This document shows, one piece after another, positions 11,785 through 21,885 of a DNA stretch of 64,000 bases. Made by a program: the position numbers and the translations under genes. The stretch spans positions 2,418,001-2,482,000 of the forward strand of contig OX442322.1 of the NCBI GenBank assembly GCA_949358305.1. The letters are read 5' to 3'. Within the stretch, counting starts at the first letter, position 1. Each line of letters opens with the position of its first letter. The notes beneath the pieces are model-generated. The model did no database searches. It had not been told where the DNA came from and worked only from the letters and a program-made list of their open reading frames with translations. Source of the stretch: Strigamia acuminata. Lineage: Eukaryota; Arthropoda; Chilopoda; Geophilomorpha; Linotaeniidae.

Positions 11785-12201
11785 TTAATTCTGTGACTTT
11801 CGATCCACTCTTCCGGTGAAAACCAACATTTCTTCATTCTCTAGCAGTTTCAAATTGAGAAATTCGCGGTGAAGACGAGCCCGACGTGCTCTCGTTGTCG
11901 GCTGGTAAGCCGCTTTCAACGCCTCCCATACTTTTGCAGCAGTGGGGCAGGCAACGGCTATAACCTGTTGCGGTTCGGCGCAACTCATGCACAACGTAGA
12001 CATGGCTTTGTCTTCCCGGACATTAAATTCTCTTTTTTCTTTTGCCGTCGCTGTGTCCGGCAATTTCGGCTCTGTGCCATTCACGTGGCCCCAGACATCG
12101 TTGTATTTGAGCAGAAGTTGAATCTGCACCGCCCATGTTGCATAGTTCGTGCCGTCGAGCTTCGTGACATCTTTATAGTCATCATGCCTATTAGAAGCCA
12201 T
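11785..12201 (-). pseudogene. Copia A: Gag N-terminal part
   Basis: Begins at ATG 12201 with MASNRHDDYKDVTKLDGTNY, followed by ATWAVQIQLLLKY. This is the classic copia Gag opening (L-x-G-x-N-Y-x-x-W). It continues through AAKVWEALKAAYQP and RARLHREFLNLKL. The family would go on without interruption, but here a frame change near 11820 diverts it into a short foreign tail (GRVDRKSQN). This makes copia A non-functional on its own. Confidence 0.88.
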
Positions 12202-13632
12202 CGCGGAGACACAAAAACGCTATTCCGGTGAAAATTGCGCGGAGAAATCACAATTTCGGAAATTATTCCGCACAAACACTTCACTGAAATTCACAACACT
12301 TGCACAAATGTCACCCCCAAAAGTGAAGGTGAATAATGCAGTACAACCCAGGGAATCTCAATAAGTGAGATTAGATAACCTTTGCTGGCAATTCCCCAAC
12401 TCTTCCGTTCGTGCCTCCTGAGGCCCGCGGGATGGTTGGGTGGCCGTGAATAAGCCCAGCAAAGAATACAGTGCCACGTGCCTGACTGGACGTAGGGTGG
12501 CACCGATTCTAACAAGGGAAAAAAAACAAAAACCTTAAGACTATACAAAGTTTCACGACAAATCAAAAATAAATGCAATTTTAGATGTGAAGTTGGCCAA
12601 TTACGGGATCCTTGCGTCGTAATTGGTACCCACAACGTGTTGAACGTTGTCTTCACGTTGTCTTCGCACGGAATTGGGGCTGACGTGCAAGCCGCGTACA
12701 CACTTCCGTGTAATCGCGGACAAACGATCCGCAATCGTCGCTGCGCACGTCCGCGCCTTCGTACTTGCTTTCCGGGTTGCAGAGTACGGAAATGTGTGTG
12801 CAAATGAATGCAAATAGCAGTTGCCTGTGTGCAAATTTATGCCCACACAGGTCTTCTACGGAAATTTGCGTCGAAAATTCAACGGCGATTCACGGCGATT
12901 TCCGCTTGATTCGTCTTGGAAAAACGTCGTTTCGACGATGCCGGCCTCTCCCACGAAGAAAATAACCAATATGGCAGTGATTCAACGTCGTGTAGACGTG
13001 TATCGGCTTGAATACACGTCTCGGTCGCGTTGTTTTTACTGCCGAATCCAAAATGGCCGCCGAAGAAAATTTGCTTTGTAACGGCGAAAAAATGTGCTTA
13101 TTTCGCACAGAAAAAATTCGAAATCACACTGCTTACGGTTGTAAATGTCCGTTGAGACCTCCGCACACACAATTCCGTCGTTTCAAGCACGTTGGCGAAG
13201 CAAATCCGTCCTCGTCGATCGATTCGCGTTTACGGCAATGTCGGGCGACGTCCGGGCTTCGTCTCGTCTCGGAAAATGTCGGAAAGGTTTCAAAAACTGC
13301 TGGCCTTATCGTGGCACAGCCTCTGCTACCACTTGTGAAGTCATTCCCGGCAATTCTTCAAACGAAAATAAATCCAAAGCTGATTTACACGGTGCGCGAA
13401 ACCGACAAGCGTGCGCCATCTTTAATTCCTGAGAATCGTTAGAGACAGTACACGGTTGGAGGCTATTTGCCCTCCATATCAACATAGGATAAATCCTTGT
13501 TACATTATTAAGGATTTGTCCTTTACATTCAAAAGTAAATAAAACACCGGCATTTATAATCGATAAACAAGCGATAATGATAAAACAAGACTCACTCTTT
13601 CGAGCAGACGATATTGTGGGCGCATGCTATAA
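12202..13632. other. Leader-like and unassigned sequence, no gene
   Basis: About 1.4 kb without a supported gene. The part next to 12201 should be the leader of copia A, but neither a complete LTR nor a primer site could be placed. CG-rich stretches around 12640-13440 look like retroelement leader sequence. A perfect 10-bp inverted repeat with an 8-nt loop lies at 12994-13021 (AGACGTGTAT...ATACACGTCT). A possible polyadenylation motif AATAAA lies near 13538. Confidence 0.4.
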
Positions 13633-13637
13633 AGAAT

Positions 13638-14174
13638 TGTTGGTCTAAAGACCATGTATCATCGATGAATATATTTATTTCTTCCATATTTCACATTATA
13701 TTTAGATATTCAGCGTATATTAGTTGTTATTTGATTGTTTTTCATATTAATGTTAATTTAGCGCTGTCTCATACGTAATTCCGTATGATAGTTGTATTTC
13801 CAAATGATTTATTCTTTTATATAACGATTTGTTCTACCCTAATGCTAATTTCCGGCACCAGAGTGCCACACCTCATGTCTTCTCAATCCAACATGGCGTT
13901 GCACTGGGTTTGTGCACGCATCTCATGTATTTTCAGTGTTATGGACACCTATGTAAGTTTATTTTGCCTATTATTAAACGTTTTATGCTTTTAGTTGTTC
14001 ATTATATTATTTCCCACACGTTCTATAAGTGTGGTTGTTATTTACGGTGTTTTATATCGTTGGGCGCACGTCGCGAACGTATCGCGCACGTCGCCATTTT
14101 CCGAGTTAGGCTTTCTTCTAAAGCACGCTTCCCATCGGTAAATATACCGATTATTTGCGCACTTCTCTGCTGCA
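13638..14174 (+). mobile_element. Solo LTR, copia type, AGAAT duplication
   Basis: Begins TGTTGGTCTAAAGACC and ends CTCTGCTGCA. It is flanked by the perfect 5-bp duplication AGAAT (13633-13637 and 14175-14179). It shares landmarks with the LTRs of elements G and H: CACCAGAGTGCC, a downstream AACATGGCG, and the ending GCGCACTTCTCTGC. The same start sequence appears on the minus strand at 61745. No coding sequence inside. Confidence 0.85.
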
Positions 14175-14219
14175 AGAATAAAGTATTCAACCGCGGTACG
14201 TAACAGGCATTGATAAAAA

Positions 14220-15052
14220 TCGGAATCGGTTGAAAGACAACATCGGGACATTACATTATAGCACGCTTGTTACACATATTCAGAAAGTGTGTAACTAATA
14301 AATCGCGCAACACAGAAACAAATGTTTAGGCACCACAAAATGGGTTTGCAACCCAACAATTCCGTACTTTGTTGGTCATTATCGATACGATTTGTTCTTT
14401 CTTTATAATTAATGTCAGTTATCGGCACCAGTGTGCCTTTTTCAATGTTATTCCGAATCCAAGATGGCGCAACACATTGGTTTTTGCTACTTGGATATTT
14501 TTTACCTAACTCGTAATGTATTTTCGTTTAAAAAAGCATTTTATTTATTTTAAACATTGTGTGTTTGTTTAACTACCTCTTAAGAGTAGTTTGCGGTGCA
14601 TATAAGCTGTTGAGTTGTGATTTAAACTTGTGTAGAATATCTTGTTATGCAGTGGTCTGGAAAAACATTAGTGGTGAAATAAAATGTGCACAGTCATTAC
14701 ATGGTTGAATCAAAACATAAAGTGAGCCTTTAATTCACAGGTCATGTGAGATACAACATTTAGCGCCACCTTGGGGCAAAATATATAAACTATACGTAAA
14801 CAAATATCGTGGCTAAATGTAAACATGAACACCGAATAAATAAAGCATTATCGCTTTATAATACAATACAAATATATATACACTGTAACTGACAACTATA
14901 TATAATATTCTAACATAAGCGACCTTACGTCGTGCACCTTCGTGATTAACGATACGGGTCGTATCGTCGTCAATTTTTGTGTATGTAGCACGACTCTTTC
15001 ATTCACGTTTCCAATTGACTTATCGTCAATATTTGCGCACTCCTCTGCTACA
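14220..15052 (+). mobile_element. 5' LTR of copia element G (interrupted)
   Basis: Identified by its end, GCACTCCTCTGCTACA, followed two bases later by a primer site, and by its match to 57427-57751 (325 bp in both once the inserted solo LTR is removed). The exact start is uncertain: similarity to the LTR at 13638 suggests about 14220, but no clear TG start or duplication was found. It contains the solo LTR at 14608-14915. Confidence 0.7.
14608..14915 (+). mobile_element. Solo LTR inside the G LTR, TAAGC duplication
   Basis: A 308-bp insert starting TGTTGAGTTGTG and ending ATTCTAACA, with the perfect 5-bp duplication TAAGC on both sides (14603-14607 and 14916-14920). The related sequence at 57600-57640 lacks it and reads straight through TATAAGCGACC, which proves the insertion. 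It contains AATAAAG near 14838. A diverged relative lies at 57946-58140. Confidence 0.93.
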
Positions 15053-15054
15053 AT

Positions 15055-15066
15055 TGGTAGCAGAGG
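15055..15066 (+). other. Primer binding site of element G (tRNA-iMet 3' end)
   Basis: TGGTAGCAGAGG begins two bases after the LTR end. It is complementary to the 3' end of eukaryotic initiator methionine tRNA, the commonest primer of Ty1/copia elements. The sequence after the twelfth base departs from a perfect match. Confidence 0.75.
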
Positions 15067-15521
15067 ATGGTTGCCTGCTAACCCGGCCGATTTTTTGTCT
15101 AATTTTCGACGTGAGAGTCGCGAAATTCGCGATTTTCGCGCCGCCATTTATATTTTCAGGTATTTCGTCTGTTTTCTGCCCGAATTTCGTCGTACGAACG
15201 TTCGAGACGTATCACCGACGTTCACAAGCAGCCTGTGCTGTTTATCCAACAAATCAACGATTATGTTTGTCCGAAATTACGCGGGTCTCGCGAATTTCGA
15301 GACAAATTTTCTATTTTTTAGACAATTCGACGATTTTTCGATTCGACAACGTCGAGAAGACGTTCTCCATCGAGAAACCAGATTACCTGGCTACATTGCA
15401 CCCCGGCGTGCATGTAGTATTGTCGATTTGGACGTATTTACAACGATTTTGTCCGAAAAGCCTCGTTAATTCGAGAAATCCAACTAGCGTTTTCCAGCGA
15501 TTTTTCGAGAAAGTTGCTCCG
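15067..15521 (+). other. Leader of element G, first part
   Basis: Untranslated leader rich in CGAATTTCG-like words. It matches, in reverse orientation, the leader of element H at about 59700-60330, which identifies it as the same element group. Copia B was inserted at its CTCCG. The leader continues after B at 21446 (TGCCCTAATTTGCACGAG...) to about 21790, where similarity to the H leader stops. After that the element jumps directly to integrase, so gag and protease are missing. Confidence 0.65.
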
Positions 15522-15840
15522 TGTTAAGATATGGCGTATATTAATAAGCAATTAATATTTACCACATGTATATATGTATATCTTTTCGTATTATCATGTA
15601 ACCCGGTGTTAATGCATGTATTTGGCCAATGCGAGTAATCGCAGTGTTTGTTTACATGCAGTGTTTGTATGCTGCCTACAGGTGGCTCTTATTGCAAAGA
15701 GGTCATGTGACCAATCAATAAAACTCACTTGATATTTTGGTTCTCACCCGTTAACGTGATGTCTTATTCTTTCACCTGATGTGTTTTTCCAATCCACTAC
15801 ATTTGCCACTATTTGCAGAAGTTTGCAACACTATTCAACA
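15522..15840 (+). repeat. 5' LTR of copia B
   Basis: Starts TGTTAAGATATGG and ends CTATTCAACA (TGTT...AACA ends). Contains the polyadenylation motif AATAAA near 15717. Pairs with 21127-21445; the three differences seen are at the positions reading CACATGT/CACAAGT, ACCCGTT/ACCTGTT and AACGTGA/AACATGA. Confidence 0.96.
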
Positions 15841-15841
15841 A

Positions 15842-15852
15842 GGTTATGGGCC
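15842..15852 (+). other. Primer site of copia B (tRNA-iMet anticodon region)
   Basis: GGTTATGGGCC follows the LTR by one base. It is complementary to the anticodon stem-loop region of insect initiator methionine tRNA (the tRNA reads GGCCCATAACC there). The Drosophila copia element is known to prime from this half-tRNA site. The same 11 bases occur in element C at 24916-24926. Confidence 0.85.
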
Positions 15853-16208
15853 ACAAACAACGTGGGAAAAACAGGCAGAGTGAATAGAAACATTTCAAGT
15901 CAACCACAGGTGAAAAAGTGGGCGTTTTTCCTCCAAATCCAAGATGGCGGCGTCCCTGAGGAATCGAATTAACCTGTGCTTATGCCAAGGATCCACGGTT
16001 CTACAAGCGATTATTGGTCATCAAGCGACGCAGGATCATTAATTGGGTTCGGACATTATTGAACACTTAATTAATAAGCTTTTTTTGGCATTTTTCGGAC
16101 GATTTTTCCGAATATCGCGAGGCGCAATACGTAACGTCGACGTGGCGTTAATTTTTGTCGAGAAGGCGATTCAACAAGACGTACGTGAGGACGGCGACGC
16201 TCGTCAAC

Positions 16209-16363
16209 CACACGGGAAGTGTGAACGAGCTGGAAACGAAAAGGAATTGCCAAAAACAAGGGAACATTTAAATAAATGAATTTTTCGAGACGAAAGACGG
16301 AAAAACGAGGAAAAATCAGCGATACGCAGGACGACGATTTTTCTCAACCACACGTGAAGTGTG
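16209..16363 (+). other. Paired leader hairpins of copia B
   Basis: Two identical-stem hairpins, CACAC-GGGAA-GTGTG (16209-16223) and CACAC-GTGAA-GTGTG (16349-16363), lie in the untranslated leader (15853-16627). The first is also present in element C near 30675. The second is broken in C but present in the fragment near 60492. The role is unknown; RNA packaging or dimer formation would be typical for such leader structures. Confidence 0.5.
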
Positions 16364-16627
16364 ATTCAAAGCTGTCAGTACGAAACAAGCAATTAATCTA
16401 CAGCAGGAAGGCATCACATATGAACAATTTATTTCGTTTATTTCGTTATTATTGTTGAATACCATTATTAGTTTAGTGTTGTTAATAGGATACACTAACA
16501 TAGTATTAAGAGCGAACTAACATCGCAACACTGCACCCAGTTGCGATTACCAGTATTTCAAAGTGTTTTTGAGCAAATTTGTGCGTGTTTTTGCTGTGTT
16601 TTTCTGGTGTTGGACACTAAATTCACA

Positions 16628-19600
16628 ATGGACACGGAAAAACTCGACCGGAAGATTACACTTTTGAATAGGACGAACTACGATACGTGGAAACAGCAAA
16701 TCAAAGTGCTGTTGATGCACCACGGATGTTGGGCTTTCACCGATGGAACACAAGAAGCGCTGGCACCGGGAGCGTCTTGGCGAGATCGCTCGGACTTTCA
16801 ACTGCGAAAGGGGCGAGCTTTCAGCCTAATTTACTACGCCATTGAGGAGCAATACCACGAATTGCTCAGCGGGACCGAGGACGCGAAAACAGCGTGGGAT
16901 ACGCTGAAAACTAACTTCGAACCGGTCTCGAGGGCGAGAATAATACGTCTGTTGGACGAATTCTTCAACCTGAAGTACGAACCAACGACGGAGACGATCG
17001 GCGTATTCGCGGCGAAGATACGCAATGCGGCGAAGCGATTAGCCGACGTCAAACACGATTTGGACAATTTGTATCAGGCATTCCAGCTCATCCGATACCT
17101 GCCACAAGAATACCAGTCAATTGTACAGAGTATTTATCGATGGGACGATGAGGATTTCACACTGGAAAAGGTTGAAGCGGAATTGGTCGCCGAGGAGGGC
17201 AGACTCGCGCAACAACGCAGAGATTCGGGCCAAGCGCCAATTACAGACGCTTTCAACATGGGGACAAGCACAAAGAACAATGATAATTCGTCTAAAACCC
17301 AACAACAGCAAGGGAACAGCAGCCAAAACAGCCGAGGCGGACAAAGGGGCGGCAAATCGAATTATCGAGGCGGCAAAAATTCGCGGAATTTCAGAGGAAA
17401 TACGACCGGATCATCACCATGGGGGCCGTGTTTTCGGTGCAATCAACCAGGGCACTGGGCGAGGGATTGCACAGCACAATTACCGTCGAATAACAGCCAG
17501 AACACAAATACAGCGGAAGAATTGGACACAAACATGTTCGATGTCGGTTTTCTCACCGAATTGAGCGAAGAAGAGATGTTACAGTGCAGCGCAGCCAACA
17601 ACTGTTGGATCTACGACACCGGGGCCACTGGACATTTTTGTAAAGATAGGAACCAGTTCTTCAACTTCAAGGAAACCACAGGGACAATAAGCCAAGCGGA
17701 TAAGAAAACTTTGATACAAATTCAGGGCGTCGGGGACGTTTGCGTGATGAGTTTAGTCGGAAACGAGACAATTCCGATTACGCTTAAGAAAGTTTATTAT
17801 GCGCCGGACATGCGAAGAAATTTGTTGTCGGGACCGTGCATCGACGAAGCACGATGCAAAGTCGCCGTTGGCTCGGGACTGGTCAAAATATACGATCCTC
17901 AGTGGAAAAGACAGCTGATGGAAGGTGTGAAGAAGGATCGTTTATACGACATCAAGCTAAGCGACCAGAAGCCAGACTTTGAGAAGTTACGACAAAAAGC
18001 GAATAGCAAAGCGAATGTTGGCGAACAGAAGAAACAAGAGCCAACCAATTTAACAAAGAACACAACAAAGAGCACATCTAATCCTGAGGAAGCAAGACTT
18101 TGGCATGAGCGGCTTGGCCACATCTATTTTCCAAGCGTGCAAGCAATGAGCAAAGGAGGTGCAGTAATTGGATTGCCAATTTTGGATGTGCCAATCACAC
18201 AATGCGACGTTTGCACATTAGCCAAGAAGAAAGCGATTTCTCATAAGTCATTGCCAGGAATTAGATCGACAGAGCCACTCCAATTGCTACACATGGATGT
18301 ATGTGGAGCATTTAGCACACCAACACTCTCGGGAAACATATACTTCTTAACTATCACGGACGACTTCTCTCGTTATTCGACAGTGTACTTAATGAAGAAG
18401 AAGGACGAAGTATTTGACATTTTCCAAAAACACTTGAAACGGATAGAACGATTGCTTGGAAAATCGGTTCTAGCAATTCGTACGGATAACGGTATGGAGT
18501 TCTGCTCAAACAAGTTTGGAGAGTACCTCCAAGAACTAGGAATCGCCCACGAGAGGACTAACGCGTACACTCCTGTCCAAAATGGCGTTTCCGAGAAACT
18601 CAACCAGACATTAGCAAATGGAATGCGAGCGCTTGTGTACGATGCCGGCTTGGAACATCGATTCTGGGGAGAAGCCATCCTGACTTTCAACTATCTCAGG
18701 AACAGGATCGGGAAGCTGAATTCGGACAAGACGCCGATGAAATTATACTACGGACGCAAACCATCACTGAGACATTTGAGAAAATTCGGAAGTTTATGCT
18801 TTGTGCAGAAAAGAATTCGAGATGGAAAAATCGACAACAAGAGTCTGCATGGCATTATGCTCGGGTATTCGAGAATCACGAAAGGATATCGAGTATGGCT
18901 GCCAGAATTTTCCAAAGTAATCGAAACAAGTGACGTCAAATTTGTAGAAAGCAGGCGCGGTGTTGAAGGCGTGCTGGGCTTATCAGAAAAATACACGACA
19001 TACATCGATAATTTGGACGACAATTTGGATATTGACAATGAGCGCCAATATTATTCGGATGAAGATGTCAGGCCGCCACTACCACCGCCAGTACCAGTTA
19101 AGAAGAAGGAAGATCCGCAACTGGAATTGCCCCCAGTTAAATTGAAATTTAGACTGCCAGACGACAAATTGCGTCATAATTTACCAGAAGTGAAGTTGCA
19201 TGGCACTTTGCCACAACCCGGACAAGGACTTTTGAATCCAGTTCCAACTATTCCTGCACTAGTTTGGAAGAAAACGGAGAAAGTCAGACCGACTGGACAG
19301 AGGGATGTCGAGTACACGATCGAGGGCTACGACAAACCTAAGTTACGCTCGATACCCGACGTGAAGCGTTACTGTAGTGACCACAATCTTCGCATACCTG
19401 AGCATTTGTTTGAGGACAAAAGAAAGAAGAAGCCCTCCGAATCGAATACGACGGCGGATAATCTTGACGTGGACTTTGACGATATGAATATCAACTTCCA
19501 AGCCAATCATCTAGAGGTCCACGTACCCGTACGCTATGAGGAAATTGCAACTTTACCCGAAAGGAATGAATGGCGCCAAGCGATGAACGACGAGATTGGC

Positions 19601-21097
19601 ACCATGCATGAGCGCGAGGTTTGGGAACTTGTTCCACCACCGCCCAACACTAAGATAGTGGGTTGTAGGTGGATTTACACGACCAAACAGAACAAAGAGG
19701 GGGAGATTGCAAGTTATAAGGCGAGACTTGTCGCGCAGGGTTTCTCCCAAGTCTACGGCGAATCGTATGAGGAGACATTCTCACCCGTGGTAGACTTTTC
19801 AATCGTGCGCTTCATGTTCACGCTACTCGTCTGTATGCTCAAATGGTCGTACATTCAAGCTGACGTCAAGTGTGCGTATCTTTACGCAAAGTTGCATAAA
19901 ACCGTCTACATGCGACAACCAAAAGGTTTCATCATTGAAGGCAAAGAAAACTATGTCTGCAGACTCCTCCGAGCCATATATGGCTTACACCAATCTGGAA
20001 GAGAATGGGGAATAGAACTGGAGGAGACTTTGTTGAAACTAGGACTTGAACACGTAAATTGGTGCAATTGCGTCTATAAATACGGAGATATTGCGTATCT
20101 AATCGTCTACGTTGACGATATCGTTGTCTTTGGAAAGCAGTACGAAGATGCGATGAAAATACTCAACATGATTGGAACGCAATTTGATTTAGTGATACTC
20201 GGACAAACGAAAAAGTTGCTAGGAGTCGAATTTCATTCGCATCAACAACAATTGGTTCTTCACCAAAGGGCGTATGTGAACAAAGTGTTGTTAAAGTTTA
20301 AAAACCACTTGGAGCATGTGAAGATTCGATCTCAACCGATGACGAAAGCAACTGTTCTCACGAAACGAGATTGTTCAGACACAATTGATGATTTCAAAGC
20401 CATGGAAGGAATTCCATATAGAAGCTTACTTGGATGTTTGGCATTCATCGCGTCGAGGACAAGGCCCGACATGACTTATGCAGTGAACATCCTGAGTCAA
20501 TTCCAATCGAATCCAGGGTGGGATCACTGGATTGCGCTACTGGACTTACTCAGCTATTTGAGAACAACGAGAAATCACGGATTGATGTTGTTCCCGAATG
20601 ACCGGATCGAGGTAATCGGATACAGCGATTCCGATTATGCGAACAACAGAGATGACCGGATCTCCGTTGGAGGAACACTAGTGACTTTGGGTAGCACACC
20701 CATCTACTGGCGCACCTTCAAACAACGGAACGTAACATTGTCAACAATGGAAGCGGAGTACGTAGCCCTTACAGAAACTGTCAAGGACTACATCTGGATT
20801 GTTCGTGTTCTGCACGAGATATCCCCAGAGTTGGCTGGAAGATTCTCTCATTATGTCATGTGCGACAATATATCAACAGTGGACTTTACAAAATCTTGTG
20901 TTGAGAATAGAAAAACAAAGCACATTGACATCCGTTACCATTTCATAAGAGAACTTGTTAAAAGAGATAATCTTCTAATTGTTCATGTAGGCACGAAGTC
21001 CAATTATGCCGATATCTTTACTAAGTCGGTTGATAAGGCTGACTTGGTGAAGTTTTGCGATCGTTTCTTAGTTGACTTAAGCATTTTGCGTGCTTGA
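16628..21097 (+). CDS. Copia B Gag-Pol polyprotein, intact
   Basis: One frame of 1,489 residues encodes all functions needed for copying and integration. The start is taken at ATG 16628 (MDTEKLDRKITLLNRTNYDTW, the normal copia Gag opening); the frame is open further upstream but without ATG. In order: Gag; a CCHC knuckle CFRCNQPGHWARDC (about 17431); protease DTGATGHF (about 17617); integrase zinc head ending CDVCTLAKKK; core acids in LHMDVCGAF, RTDNGMEF and NGVSEKLNQT; RT with CRWIYTTKQ, ARLVAQGFSQ and YVDDIVVF (about 20107); RNase H with YSDSDYANN and STMEAEYVAL. No catalytic residue is missing. As in Drosophila copia, Gag and Pol share one frame. The sequence agrees with function, but expression cannot be judged. 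Confidence 0.96.
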   Translation: MDTEKLDRKITLLNRTNYDTWKQQIKVLLMHHGCWAFTDGTQEALAPGASWRDRSDFQLRKGRAFSLIYYAIEEQYHELLSGTEDAKTAWDTLKTNFEPVSRARIIRLLDEFFNLKYEPTTETIGVFAAKIRNAAKRLADVKHDLDNLYQAFQLIRYLPQEYQSIVQSIYRWDDEDFTLEKVEAELVAEEGRLAQQRRDSGQAPITDAFNMGTSTKNNDNSSKTQQQQGNSSQNSRGGQRGGKSNYRGGKNSRNFRGNTTGSSPWGPCFRCNQPGHWARDCTAQLPSNNSQNTNTAEELDTNMFDVGFLTELSEEEMLQCSAANNCWIYDTGATGHFCKDRNQFFNFKETTGTISQADKKTLIQIQGVGDVCVMSLVGNETIPITLKKVYYAPDMRRNLLSGPCIDEARCKVAVGSGLVKIYDPQWKRQLMEGVKKDRLYDIKLSDQKPDFEKLRQKANSKANVGEQKKQEPTNLTKNTTKSTSNPEEARLWHERLGHIYFPSVQAMSKGGAVIGLPILDVPITQCDVCTLAKKKAISHKSLPGIRSTEPLQLLHMDVCGAFSTPTLSGNIYFLTITDDFSRYSTVYLMKKKDEVFDIFQKHLKRIERLLGKSVLAIRTDNGMEFCSNKFGEYLQELGIAHERTNAYTPVQNGVSEKLNQTLANGMRALVYDAGLEHRFWGEAILTFNYLRNRIGKLNSDKTPMKLYYGRKPSLRHLRKFGSLCFVQKRIRDGKIDNKSLHGIMLGYSRITKGYRVWLPEFSKVIETSDVKFVESRRGVEGVLGLSEKYTTYIDNLDDNLDIDNERQYYSDEDVRPPLPPPVPVKKKEDPQLELPPVKLKFRLPDDKLRHNLPEVKLHGTLPQPGQGLLNPVPTIPALVWKKTEKVRPTGQRDVEYTIEGYDKPKLRSIPDVKRYCSDHNLRIPEHLFEDKRKKKPSESNTTADNLDVDFDDMNINFQANHLEVHVPVRYEEIATLPERNEWRQAMNDEIGTMHEREVWELVPPPPNTKIVGCRWIYTTKQNKEGEIASYKARLVAQGFSQVYGESYEETFSPVVDFSIVRFMFTLLVCMLKWSYIQADVKCAYLYAKLHKTVYMRQPKGFIIEGKENYVCRLLRAIYGLHQSGREWGIELEETLLKLGLEHVNWCNCVYKYGDIAYLIVYVDDIVVFGKQYEDAMKILNMIGTQFDLVILGQTKKLLGVEFHSHQQQLVLHQRAYVNKVLLKFKNHLEHVKIRSQPMTKATVLTKRDCSDTIDDFKAMEGIPYRSLLGCLAFIASRTRPDMTYAVNILSQFQSNPGWDHWIALLDLLSYLRTTRNHGLMLFPNDRIEVIGYSDSDYANNRDDRISVGGTLVTLGSTPIYWRTFKQRNVTLSTMEAEYVALTETVKDYIWIVRVLHEISPELAGRFSHYVMCDNISTVDFTKSCVENRKTKHIDIRYHFIRELVKRDNLLIVHVGTKSNYADIFTKSVDKADLVKFCDRFLVDLSILRA

Positions 21098-21114
21098 TGA
21101 GAAATGAGATAATA

Positions 21115-21126
21115 CGGGGGGCCGAA
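21115..21126 (+). other. Polypurine tract of copia B
   Basis: CGGGGGGCCGAA lies directly before the 3' LTR and after the gag-pol stop. It is the expected plus-strand primer. Element C has the matching run GAGGGGGCCGA at 57415-57425. Confidence 0.75.
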
Positions 21127-21445
21127 TGTTAAGATATGGCGTATATTAATAAGCAATTAATATTTACCACAAGTATATATGTATATCTTTTCGTATTATC
21201 ATGTAACCCGGTGTTAATGCATGTATTTGGCCAATGCGAGTAATCGCAGTGTTTGTTTACATGCAGTGTTTGTATGCTGCCTACAGGTGGCTCTTATTGC
21301 AAAGAGGTCATGTGACCAATCAATAAAACTCACTTGATATTTTGGTTCTCACCTGTTAACATGATGTCTTATTCTTTCACCTGATGTGTTTTTCCAATCC
21401 ACTACATTTGCCACTATTTGCAGAAGTTTGCAACACTATTCAACA
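21127..21445 (+). repeat. 3' LTR of copia B
   Basis: 319 bp, TGTTAAGATATGG to CTATTCAACA, followed directly by the duplication CTCCG and the resumed leader of element G. Same length as the 5' LTR, with three base differences seen by eye. Confidence 0.96.
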
Positions 21446-21885
21446 CTCCGTGCCCTAATTTGCACGAGAATCCCATATTGATTCATCTATTGATTCATCT
21501 ATTTCTCCTTTGTGTCGAAATTACCTTTGTTAATTTTAAGGGGTATTTTGGTGGAATATTTAGTATCCTTGGCGCCCTCCGCTCGAGTCCGAGCACCGCG
21601 TCATTGTATTCTGTAGTAGGGCTAAGCACTGCGCTACTTGACATTCCCGTGACCCTAGGTGGTCGTAAAGGATGTCAGGAGGACACTTACCACAAGTTAT
21701 TAAGCAATTGTAGCATTGCCTCCCAATTTGTGGTTTTCCGCCTCGAAAGTGCTAGTGAAGTGCGTCAGTTCAGTGCTCCGATTCGTGTTTTGCCAGTGCC
21801 ATTTTCGCAGATCCCTTTCCTCCGCTTGGCGATGCTTCTCAGCCTAAAAAGCAAGCTGTCGCTAATGCTGCTTCCGTTAAGGATG

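Larger units (their letters stand above)
15522..21445 (+). mobile_element. Full-length Ty1/copia retrotransposon B
   Basis: A complete 5,924-bp copia element. It has 319-bp LTRs at both ends, a primer site, a leader, one uninterrupted gag-pol frame, a purine tract and a perfect 5-bp duplication CTCCG (15517-15521 and 21446-21450). By eye the two LTRs differ at three positions, about 1 percent, which indicates recent insertion. It lies in the leader of element G. It is the only element in the window with every part visibly present and open. Confidence 0.97.

Noticed and set aside
12291-13442. Several 100-170-residue frames on both strands
   Set aside because: No domain or motif, overlapping on both strands, in CG-rich leader-like sequence.
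14942-15527. Plus-strand frames of about 180 residues in the G leader
   Set aside because: The sequence matches untranslated leader in element H in reverse orientation, with frame-breaking differences; composition is repeated CGAATTTCG words.
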